From Caldilineales bacterium (GTDB lineage: Bacteria > Chloroflexota > Anaerolineae > J102): DNA of 33,015 bases. The notes below the pieces were generated by a model. That model saw nothing but the letters and a program-made list of their open reading frames with translations. It did not search any database and was not told where the DNA came from. The stretch is from assembly GCA_024102915.1 (NCBI GenBank), contig JAGFJG010000093.1, positions 1 through 33,015 on the forward strand, read 5' to 3'. A program made the translations under genes and the position numbers. The number at the start of each line of letters is the position of its first letter. Position 1 is the stretch's first letter. This document shows, one piece after another, positions 7,929-13,674 of this stretch.

Positions 7929-9023
7929 ATGCCATCCCACATGCCTGACAAACTCCGAATCGGTGTTCTCTTTGGCGGTCGCTCTGGCGAACATGAAGTC
8001 AGCCTGAGCAGCGTGCAATCCGTGCTGGCCGCCATCGACAAGGATCGTTACGAGATTCGCAAAATCGGCATCGACAAGCAGGGGCGATGGCTTTTCGACA
8101 ATGACCCCCTTGAACGATTGGTTTGCGGCGAGCAGGCGGGCGAAGACGCGCCGATGTGGCCGTCGCCGGACGACCTGGCCGGAATCGATGTCATCGTCCC
8201 GATCCTGCATGGCACGTACGGCGAGGATGGCACTTTGCAGGGGTTGCTCGACCTGGCCGGGATAGCCTATGTGGGCTGCGGCGTGCTGGCCTCGTCACTG
8301 GCGATGGACAAGGCAGTGTCGCGTATGCTTTTCGCCGCGCATGGCCTGCCGCAGACGCCCTGGCGGGTGGTCTTTCGACAGGGCTGGCAGGCGCAACCGG
8401 ACGAGGTCATCGCTGATTTGGAATCGCATCTGACGTATCCCATGTTCACGAAACCGGCGAATCTGGGTTCCAGCGTCGGCATCGCCAAATGCCACGATCG
8501 TGCCGAACTCAGGCGAGGACTTGACGATGCATCCGCCTATGATCGAAAGGTCGTGGTGGAACAGGCGGTCGCCAACGCCCGCGAGATCGAGATATCCGTC
8601 CTGGGCAATGATGACCCGGTCGCCTCTCTCCCCGGTGAAATCGTGCCCAGCAACGAATTTTATGACTATGCAGCCAAGTACATCGACGGTGAAAGCCGCG
8701 AGATCATCCCCGCGCCAATCGGTCCGGAACTGACGAACGCCGTGCAGGAGATGGCGGTTCAGGCTTTTCGCGCCGTCGATGGCAGCGGTCTTAGCCGTGT
8801 GGATTTTCTGTTGAACGACGCCACGGGCGAACTCTTCCTCAACGAAGTCAACACCATGCCCGGATTCACGAATATCAGCATGTATCCCAAGTTGTGGCAG
8901 GCCAGCGGACTATCTTACACGGCATTGCTCGACCGGCTGATCGAACTGGCCCTGCAACGCCAGCAAGAACGCTCACAGAATCGGACCACGTACGACGTCA
9001 ACCAGGATGAGGGGGCAGCGTAA
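7929..9023 (+). CDS. ddl: D-alanine--D-alanine ligase
   Basis: This ATP-grasp enzyme joins two D-Ala to make the dipeptide that ends the peptidoglycan stem. The 364-residue product opens with RIGVLFGGRSGEHEVSLSS (about 10-28), the N-terminal signature with the EHEVS Glu. In the middle are FTKPANLGSSVGIAKC and VVVEQAV, and towards the end FLNEVNTMPGFTNISMYPK, which holds the metal-binding Glu/Asn and the terminal NTMPGFT loop. Length and the GFTNISMYP form match the longer, DdlA-like group. ATG 7929 and ATG 7941 (MPDKLRIG) are both plausible starts and neither has a clear ribosome binding site. The stop overlaps the ftsQ start (TAATG), indicating coupling. Nothing suggests a D-Ala-D-Lac (Van-type) ligase in the neighbourhood. 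Confidence 0.95.
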   Translation: MPSHMPDKLRIGVLFGGRSGEHEVSLSSVQSVLAAIDKDRYEIRKIGIDKQGRWLFDNDPLERLVCGEQAGEDAPMWPSPDDLAGIDVIVPILHGTYGEDGTLQGLLDLAGIAYVGCGVLASSLAMDKAVSRMLFAAHGLPQTPWRVVFRQGWQAQPDEVIADLESHLTYPMFTKPANLGSSVGIAKCHDRAELRRGLDDASAYDRKVVVEQAVANAREIEISVLGNDDPVASLPGEIVPSNEFYDYAAKYIDGESREIIPAPIGPELTNAVQEMAVQAFRAVDGSGLSRVDFLLNDATGELFLNEVNTMPGFTNISMYPKLWQASGLSYTALLDRLIELALQRQQERSQNRTTYDVNQDEGAA

Positions 9024-9907
9024 TGCCGACTTACCATCGGGCGGATTCCGATCAAAGCGACAGCCGCAAGGTCAAAGGCAAGCGCAAAAGTAAGCGCGGC
9101 AAGCAGCAAAGCCGGTTCGAGTTCACGACGCCCGCTTTGCTCACCCCCGGTCTCTTCCGCCGCAGCGTCAAGCCGAAAACCGCCCGCCGCGACTCGCTCA
9201 CCAAACAAACCTGGAGAGCCATCAGCGGGCGGCAGTGGCATCCCAGTCATTACGTTGCGGGCTTGCTGCTCATCGTCACCCTGGCGATATTCGTTTACAC
9301 TTTTCAGAGCTACGATTATTTCGTCTATGCGGCTGACATCGAAAACACGCATTACACCACGACGGCGGAGACCTATGCCAAAGCTGGCATCGACGGCCAG
9401 AGCATTTTCTTCATCAACCCGGAACAGGTGCGCGAGCGGGTGCTCGAACTGCCGCACGTGCGTGACGCCGAGGTCAGCGTGACCTTCCCGGCGAATGTCA
9501 GCATTTCGGTGACCGAGCGCGAGCCGATGGTGTTGTATCAGGTGCTTGGCCAATCGTATTGGATCGACCGGGAAGGGTTCATTGCGCCGGCCGCCGATCA
9601 GCGTCAAGGCCTGGTCAAGCTTGTCGATGATAATTCCGCCGCCAGCCGAGACGGTCACACCGACCCGGCGTTACTTGACGCGGTGCGCCGTATCACGCAG
9701 AATTTGCCGGAGGTTTCCACCTTTCGCTATCAGGAACCCTATGGGCTTTTCTTTTTCAGCCCCGAGGGTTGGCAGGTCAATCTCGGTTCCGCCGAACGCA
9801 TGGACCAAAAGCTGGCCATGTGGGAGGCAATGCGCCGCGATATTCTCAAACAGGGCGCATCGCCCCAACTGGTTGATTTAAGATTTGAACGCCCGTATTG
9901 GCGATAG
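9023..9907 (+). CDS. ftsQ: FtsQ/DivIB cell-division protein
   Basis: A bitopic divisome protein, 294 residues. It has a very basic cytoplasmic N-terminus (KVKGKRKSKRGK, 16-27), one membrane helix at about 76-94, and an outer region. Residues about 101-168 fit the POTRA domain (IENTHYTTTAETYAKAG, then SIFFINPEQVRERVLELPHV and VSVTFPANVSISVTEREP). Next comes the beta domain opening with YWIDREGFI, the usual FtsQ 'aW.ID..G.v' pattern. FtsQ/DivIB links FtsL/FtsB and the septal synthase complex. Its place between ddl and ftsA is the standard dcw order. It starts at the ddl stop (TAATG) and is followed by ftsA after 33 nt. Sequence conservation in this family is low, so the call rests on layout, the POTRA-like segment and context. 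Confidence 0.9.
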   Translation: MPTYHRADSDQSDSRKVKGKRKSKRGKQQSRFEFTTPALLTPGLFRRSVKPKTARRDSLTKQTWRAISGRQWHPSHYVAGLLLIVTLAIFVYTFQSYDYFVYAADIENTHYTTTAETYAKAGIDGQSIFFINPEQVRERVLELPHVRDAEVSVTFPANVSISVTEREPMVLYQVLGQSYWIDREGFIAPAADQRQGLVKLVDDNSAASRDGHTDPALLDAVRRITQNLPEVSTFRYQEPYGLFFFSPEGWQVNLGSAERMDQKLAMWEAMRRDILKQGASPQLVDLRFERPYWR

Positions 9908-9940
9908 CATTCGACGACATTTCGAGTAGGAAAGAAGCAC

Positions 9941-11155
9941 GTGTCCGATATTATCGCTGCCATCGATGTTGGCACCACCAAAATCTGCACCTTTATCGCA
10001 GAGGCGTCGCCGGAAGGCCGTCTGCGTTTGATCGGCGCGGGCCGGGTCCGCAGCCAGGGTCTGCGCAGAGGCGTCGTCGTTAATGTGTCGGCTGCCTCGC
10101 AGGCCATCGCCGAGTCGATTGAGCTGGCCGAGCACGAAGCCGGGACGACCATCCGCAACGCTTATGTCGGCATCGTAGGCGGCCATATCAGCTCGCACAA
10201 CGGCGACGGCGCGGTTGCCATCCCCCGCGGGCGCAGCATCACCCGGCAGGATGTGGAACGGGCGTTGGACGCAGCCCGGGCGATCCCGGTTCCATCCGAC
10301 CGAGAGATCATCCACACGATCGCCCGCAGTTTCACCATCGACCAGCAGGAAGGCGTGCAAGAGCCCATCGGCATGCACGGCTACCGGCTGGAAGTCAACG
10401 CCCATATTATCACCGGCGCCACCGCCGCCATCAGCAATCTGGTCAAATGCATTCAGAGCAACGGCGTAGCCATCGAGGAATTGGTGTTGGAGCCGTTGGC
10501 CAGCGGTGAGGCGGTGCTGACCGCCGACGAGCGCGATATGGGCGTCGCCCTGGCCGATATCGGCGGCGGCACGACCGATGTGGCTATCTTTCTGGAAGGT
10601 TCGGTCTGGCACACCATCGTGCTGGATATCGGCGGCGATAATCTGACGCGCGACCTGGCCGTGGGATTGCGCGTGCCCTTCGACACCGCCGAGCAGCTAA
10701 AAATCCGCTACGGCCATGCCCTGCCCGATTGGGTGGCCGAAGATGAAAATGTCAGCGCGGCGGCTTTTGGCGACGCCCAGAGCCAACCCATCTCGCGTCG
10801 TTACATCGCCGAGATTCTGGAGGCGCGCACCGAGGAAATCCTGCATCTGATCCAACGCGAAATAAAGCGCTCCGGCTACGATGGCCTCCTGCCTGCTGGC
10901 GTCGTCCTCACCGGCGGCTCGGCCCAATTGCAGGGGGCCAAGGAGTTGGGGCGGGCGATCTTCCGCCTGCCTGTCCGCACCGGCGCGCCTGAAGGCATTG
11001 CCAATGCGCATCGCCAATGGCTGACCCCGGCCCACGCCACCGGCATGGGTCTGCTGCTTTGGGGCCTTCGTCATGGCCCGTCCGAATCTGTACGCCGCTC
11101 CTCCCCGTTGGTCCCGAACGTGCGCGAATGGTTGCAAGGACTGCTGCCCGGTTAA
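9941..11155 (+). CDS. ftsA: FtsA, actin-like divisome anchor
   Basis: FtsA polymerises on the membrane and tethers FtsZ there. The 404-residue protein shows the actin-fold ATP motifs: IIAAIDVGTTKICTFIA at the N-terminus (phosphate 1), VALADIGGGTTDVAIF (phosphate 2) and GVVLTGGSAQLQG (adenosine). The 1C domain lies between, with RGVVVN and YVGIVGGHISSHN. The C-terminal VREWLQGLLPG could serve as the amphipathic membrane-targeting helix. The start is GTG 9941, chosen because it gives the conserved N-terminus immediately and AGGAAAGAAG lies just upstream. The gene follows ftsQ closely, but unlike most dcw clusters a 410-nt spacer separates it from ftsZ. Confidence 0.96.
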   Translation: MSDIIAAIDVGTTKICTFIAEASPEGRLRLIGAGRVRSQGLRRGVVVNVSAASQAIAESIELAEHEAGTTIRNAYVGIVGGHISSHNGDGAVAIPRGRSITRQDVERALDAARAIPVPSDREIIHTIARSFTIDQQEGVQEPIGMHGYRLEVNAHIITGATAAISNLVKCIQSNGVAIEELVLEPLASGEAVLTADERDMGVALADIGGGTTDVAIFLEGSVWHTIVLDIGGDNLTRDLAVGLRVPFDTAEQLKIRYGHALPDWVAEDENVSAAAFGDAQSQPISRRYIAEILEARTEEILHLIQREIKRSGYDGLLPAGVVLTGGSAQLQGAKELGRAIFRLPVRTGAPEGIANAHRQWLTPAHATGMGLLLWGLRHGPSESVRRSSPLVPNVREWLQGLLPG

Positions 11156-11176
11156 TGATGTCGATGATTGACGGTT

Positions 11177-11198
11177 AAACTGACGTCAGTTTGAAACC
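11177..11198 (+). promoter_or_regulatory. Operator-like palindrome 1 upstream of ftsZ
   Basis: AAACTGACGTCAGTTT (11177-11192) is a perfect 16-bp inverted repeat centred on TGACGTCA; GGTT before it and AACC after it extend the symmetry with a small bulge. It lies 21 nt after the ftsA stop. It could be an operator or a weak hairpin at the end of the ftsA message; no T-run follows, so a classical terminator is unlikely. A related, less perfect copy is at 11323-11344. Confidence 0.45.
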
Positions 11199-11218
11199 GC
11201 TACTTTTGACCAACCGTT

Positions 11219-11289
11219 GACGATAGACCATCGACGATAGAAGACAATAGTTTTTGTCTGAGAGCAACCATCGTCCATCGTCTACCGTC
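11219..11289 (+). repeat. Facing heptamer arrays forming a long imperfect hairpin
   Basis: The left arm (11219-11240) is GACGATA-GACCATC-GACGATA; the right arm (11268-11289) is CCATCGT-CCATCGT-CTACCGT. The 22-nt arms are complementary at 18 positions and enclose 27 nt that contain a smaller hairpin, AGACAA/TTGTCT. Each arm is a degenerate 7-bp tandem array. No T-run follows, so this is not an obvious terminator. Confidence 0.6.
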
Positions 11290-11322
11290 CAAAGTCAGGC
11301 TGTCGCGAAAAACTCTCGTTTC

Positions 11323-11344
11323 ATATTGATGTCAATTTGAATCA
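11323..11344 (+). promoter_or_regulatory. Operator-like palindrome 2 upstream of ftsZ
   Basis: ATTGATGTCAATTTGAATCA and its two preceding bases match the first site (11177-11198) at 16 of 22 positions, including the shared GTCA-TTTGAA part. Its own symmetry is ATTGA/TCAAT around two bases. Two similar symmetrical sites before the same gene could be a repressor or activator pair; this is inference from pattern alone. Confidence 0.35.
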
Positions 11345-11351
11345 GTCTTTA

Positions 11352-11372
11352 ATCATCAATCTTCAATCACCA
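11352..11372 (+). repeat. ATCnnCA heptamer array upstream of ftsZ
   Basis: ATCATCA, ATCTTCA and ATCACCA follow each other without a gap, a third degenerate 7-bp array in the ftsA-ftsZ spacer. Similar ATC-phased heptamers occur at 29822-29842. Confidence 0.5.
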
Positions 11373-11462
11373 ATTTCGTCACTTCACATGCACTAATTCA
11401 GATAATACCCGACTGCGTCTGAAGGCTGGCTGCAAGGCACGTGTTGCTCGTGCCGCAAACGT

Positions 11463-11492
11463 TTGGGGGAAACTGCCACCCCGCGTTATGAT
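11463..11492 (+). promoter_or_regulatory. Candidate ftsZ promoter
   Basis: TTGGGG (11463-11468) and TATGAT (11487-11492) are separated by 18 nt. The -10 matches the consensus at five of six positions; the -35 is weak. Initiation near 11499 would give a leader of about 67 nt that includes the CTGCATG/CATGCAG hairpin. Confidence 0.3.
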
Positions 11493-11551
11493 TGCGGTCT
11501 GCATGATTGTCATCCCCCATGCAGCCAGCCGGACGCACAATTATCGTCCTC

Positions 11552-11556
11552 GGAGG
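11552..11556 (+). promoter_or_regulatory. ftsZ: Ribosome binding site that sets the ftsZ start
   Basis: GGAGG lies 9 nt before ATG 11566. It decides for this start over in-frame upstream candidates (for example at 11488), which would add 26 unconserved residues. Confidence 0.8.
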
Positions 11557-11565
11557 CAAGACAAT

Positions 11566-12648
11566 ATGGCAAAATCCTCTCAACCCTATGTAGAAAATCT
11601 GGCTCAGATCAAGGTCATAGGCATTGGCGGCGGCGGCGGCAACGCAGTCAATCGTATGATCCAGGAAGGAATTCAGGGCGTCGAATTTGTGACAGTCAAT
11701 ACTGACGCACAGGCCCTGATGCTTTCGGAGGCGCCGCTGCGAGTGCGTATTGGCGATAAAATCACCAAAGGGCTTGGTTCCGGCGGCAATCCCGATATTG
11801 GTCAACGGGCAGCCGAGGAATCATCCGAAGATTTGGTTGATATCCTCAAAGGCGCTGACATGATTTTTGTGACTGCCGGCATGGGCGGCGGCACAGGCAC
11901 GGGCGCAGCGCCGGTGATCGCCCGGCTGGCCCGCGAGACTGGAGCGCTGACCATCGGCGTTGTCACCAAGCCCTTCACCTTCGAGGGATCCCGGAGGCGG
12001 CATCTGGCCGAGGAAGGCACGAATGCTCTGGGCGATCACGTGGATACCCTGATCGTCATCCCCAACGATCGGCTGCTGCAAATCGTCGACAAGCGGGCCA
12101 CCATGCAAGAGGCGTTTGCCACCGCCGATGATATCCTACGCCAGGGCATCCAGGGCATCAGCGAATTGATCACCATCCCCGGTCTGATCAATCTCGACTT
12201 CGCCGACGTGCGCTCGATTATGAGCGAGGGCGGGGCGGCGCTGATGGCTATCGGCACGGGTCGCGGTGAAAACCGGGCGCAACAGGCGGCGGAAGAAGCG
12301 ATTCACTCGCAATTGCTGGACATCAGCATCGATGGGGCGCGAGGCATCCTGTTCAATGTCACCGGCGGCAACGATATGAGTCTGTTCGAGGTGAACGAGG
12401 CAGCGGAGATCATTCGCCGCACCGCTCATCCCGAAGCTAACATCATCTTCGGTTCTGTGATCGATCCAACCTTGAACGATGAACTGCGGATCACGGTTAT
12501 CGCCACCGGGTTCGACGCCGTTCACACCAAGCAACAGCCGGCCACATCCAGCAAGACAATCGACTTCCCCACGCGAAACTACGATAGCGAAGACCTGGAA
12601 ATCCCGGCCTTCTTGCGTCGCACTCGCCAGCGCGGACAGAATCAATAG
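11566..12648 (+). CDS. ftsZ: FtsZ, tubulin-like division GTPase
   Basis: FtsZ polymerises with GTP to form the division ring. The 360-residue product has [17 protein letters not shown] (15-31), the tubulin signature [10 protein letters not shown] (107-116), and the T7 synergy loop NLDFADVR (209-216) carrying the catalytic Asp pair. [16 protein letters not shown] (156-171) is also typical. The C-terminal linker is short (about 320-344) and leads to [10 protein letters not shown], the conserved tail that binds FtsA and other partners. The start is fixed by GGAGG 9 nt upstream. It is the last gene of the dcw cluster in this window, separated from ftsA by a long structured spacer and followed by the nrdR control region. 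Confidence 0.98.
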   Translation: MAKSSQPYVENLAQIKVIGIGGGGGNAVNRMIQEGIQGVEFVTVNTDAQALMLSEAPLRVRIGDKITKGLGSGGNPDIGQRAAEESSEDLVDILKGADMIFVTAGMGGGTGTGAAPVIARLARETGALTIGVVTKPFTFEGSRRRHLAEEGTNALGDHVDTLIVIPNDRLLQIVDKRATMQEAFATADDILRQGIQGISELITIPGLINLDFADVRSIMSEGGAALMAIGTGRGENRAQQAAEEAIHSQLLDISIDGARGILFNVTGGNDMSLFEVNEAAEIIRRTAHPEANIIFGSVIDPTLNDELRITVIATGFDAVHTKQQPATSSKTIDFPTRNYDSEDLEIPAFLRRTRQRGQNQ

Positions 12649-12744
12649 CTCAGTCGTCGTAATCTCGCCCGACGTACAACTCAATATTGTGTTTTGCCTT
12701 AAAGTTTCTTCACACATTAGGGTAACTATGCCTGATAGCCCCTT

Positions 12745-12771
12745 TTGCAACAGGAACAAGTGTGATATAAT
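12745..12771 (+). promoter_or_regulatory. Promoter of the nrdR-nrdJ unit
   Basis: A perfect TATAAT is at 12766-12771. The upstream -35 is ambiguous: TTTTGC at 12743-12748 gives 17-nt spacing, while TTGCAA at 12745-12750 gives 15. Initiation is expected near 12778, directly before the two NrdR-box-like sites, which fits repression by blocking the polymerase. Confidence 0.6.
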
Positions 12772-12781
12772 CTGACCCCTT

Positions 12782-12797
12782 CCCCTACATGTAGTAT
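12782..12797 (+). promoter_or_regulatory. NrdR box 1
   Basis: The core CTACATGTAG (12785-12794) is a perfect palindrome and matches 8 of 10 core positions of the NrdR-box consensus as I recall it (CwAtATaTwG). It lies just after the predicted transcription start. Its centre is 31 bp, about three helical turns, from that of box 2, the arrangement known for tandem NrdR boxes. Confidence 0.65.
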
Positions 12798-12812
12798 GCT
12801 GATTTATGTGAA

Positions 12813-12828
12813 CTACTAGATGTAGTGG
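12813..12828 (+). promoter_or_regulatory. NrdR box 2
   Basis: The core CTAGATGTAG (12816-12825; other strand CTACATCTAG) fits 8 of 10 core positions of the recalled NrdR-box consensus, and flanking ACTAC/GTAGT arms extend the symmetry. The spacing to box 1 (15 bp between 16-bp boxes) is as expected for cooperative NrdR binding. Confidence 0.65.
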
Positions 12829-12906
12829 TTTGCTTGATGACAATCACTTAATTTGATTTGACGAAGTGAAACGCAGTGATGTTGCTTTGTCGAACGTCAC
12901 CTCTCA

Positions 12907-13095
12907 ATGCGTGTCCATCCGCGGCAACTGAGATACATAAGCGATCGGGAGATCCGCCGAAGCATCCGCCGTCGTCGTACTGTATCTAAAATAGCAGACA
13001 GCCAGAAAACCCCTGAATCGGTGCGTTTTCTATCAAAATCTTGTCTGCTCATGTGCACCTGGACACGCTCCCAAACACGTAAAATCAAACCATGA
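12907..13095 (+). CDS. Possible 62-residue Arg-rich leader ORF coupled to nrdR
   Basis: This ATG-initiated ORF of 62 codons lies in the nrdR leader and ends in an ATGA overlap with the nrdR start. The product is strongly basic (RQLRYISDREIRRSIRRRR near the N-terminus) with a short Cys-containing stretch (KSCLLMC) and no recognised domain. No ribosome binding site is visible before ATG 12907. The ATGA junction is the kind seen in translationally coupled genes, so it may be a leader peptide or small protein. It may equally be a chance open frame. I do not recognise it and give it low confidence. Confidence 0.25.
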   Translation: MRVHPRQLRYISDREIRRSIRRRRTVSKIADSQKTPESVRFLSKSCLLMCTWTRSQTRKIKP

Positions 13096-13535
13096 AATGT
13101 CCACACTGCGGCCAATCGCAATCCCGGGTGATCGACACGCGCGATTCAGGAGATGGCATTCGCCGCCGTCGCCTGTGCACCAACTGCGACCAGCGTTTCA
13201 CGACTTACGAACAGATCAATACAGCCGTCCATATCATCAAGTCCGATGGCAGACGGGAGCCTTTCGACAGGATCAAGTTGCTCAATGGCATCCGCATGGC
13301 CTGCGCCAAACGCCCGATTGCAACAGCCGAACTTGAGGGGCTGGCCGAAAGCATCGAAGAATATGTTCATAACGCCGGCAAAGCCGAGATTCCGAGCAGT
13401 GTGATCGGAAACATGGTGCTGGATAGATTGCAGGTCATCGATCCTGTTGCTTATATACGTTTCGCCTCGGTATACATGGAATTGCCCGACCTGGAATCGG
13501 TACGGGCCGAGATAGATCGATTTATCGGACGATAG
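13092..13535 (+). CDS. nrdR: NrdR, ribonucleotide reductase repressor
   Basis: NrdR is a nucleotide-sensing repressor of ribonucleotide reductase genes. The 147-residue product is of normal length. The N-terminal zinc ribbon has MKCPHCG and LCTNC (Cys 3, 6, 29, 32) with the arginine stretch IRRRR just before the second pair. The ATP-cone follows from about residue 46 (HIIKSDGRREPFDRIKL) to about 136, ending with YIRFASVYMEL, a family signature. It is preceded by two NrdR-box-like sites and followed by a class II reductase gene on the same strand, so autoregulation and control of the neighbour are likely. The gap of 139 nt to the reductase contains a GCCCC/GGGGC hairpin without a T-run. Confidence 0.97.
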   Translation: MKCPHCGQSQSRVIDTRDSGDGIRRRRLCTNCDQRFTTYEQINTAVHIIKSDGRREPFDRIKLLNGIRMACAKRPIATAELEGLAESIEEYVHNAGKAEIPSSVIGNMVLDRLQVIDPVAYIRFASVYMELPDLESVRAEIDRFIGR

Positions 13536-13674
13536 CTCGTTCGCTTTGTACGGCGGCCCCTTTTGGGGCTTGACGACAGGTCATTCGCGCACTTTTCAGC
13601 CCCGCCCAGGGCTGTTTTGAATCACTTATCCAACTCCAAGCATTTATTCATTTATTTATCCAGGAGCGAATCTC

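Larger units (their letters stand above)
11156..11565 (+). promoter_or_regulatory. ftsA-ftsZ intergenic region, 410 nt
   Basis: No convincing gene lies here. The stretch holds, in order: a 16-bp perfect palindrome (11177-11192), two heptamer arrays facing each other (11219-11240 and 11268-11289), a second palindrome-like site similar to the first (11323-11344), another heptamer array (11352-11372), a hairpin GGCACG/CGTGCC (11436-11454), the palindrome CAAACGTTTG (11456-11465), a candidate promoter (11463-11492), a hairpin CTGCATG/CATGCAG (11499-11524) and the ftsZ ribosome binding site. The density of symmetrical elements suggests that ftsZ has its own control here. Confidence 0.5.
12649..13091 (+). 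promoter_or_regulatory. ftsZ-nrdR intergenic region, 443 nt
   Basis: The first part (12649-12765) holds a CAATATTG-centred palindrome (12679-12694) that partly fits an NrdR box. Next come a -10 element TATAAT (12766-12771) and two stronger NrdR-box-like palindromes (12782-12828). The remaining roughly 260 nt leader carries a 62-codon Arg-rich ORF that ends at the nrdR start. I searched by eye for the B12-box and core of a cobalamin riboswitch and saw neither. No clear terminator follows ftsZ. Confidence 0.55.

Noticed and set aside
11219..11372. CRISPR-like array between ftsA and ftsZ
   Set aside because: The repeat unit is only 7 bp, contiguous and degenerate, with no unique spacers of regular length and no cas genes.
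13556..13566. GCCCC/GGGGC hairpin after nrdR as a terminator
   Set aside because: Only two T residues follow the short stem, so termination there is not supported; nrdR and the reductase are probably at least partly co-transcribed.
12649..13674. Cobalamin riboswitch upstream of the class II reductase
   Set aside because: No B12-box-like GCCACTG or the expected conserved core was seen by eye in either the nrdR leader or the nrdR-nrdJ gap. A covariance-model search would be decisive.
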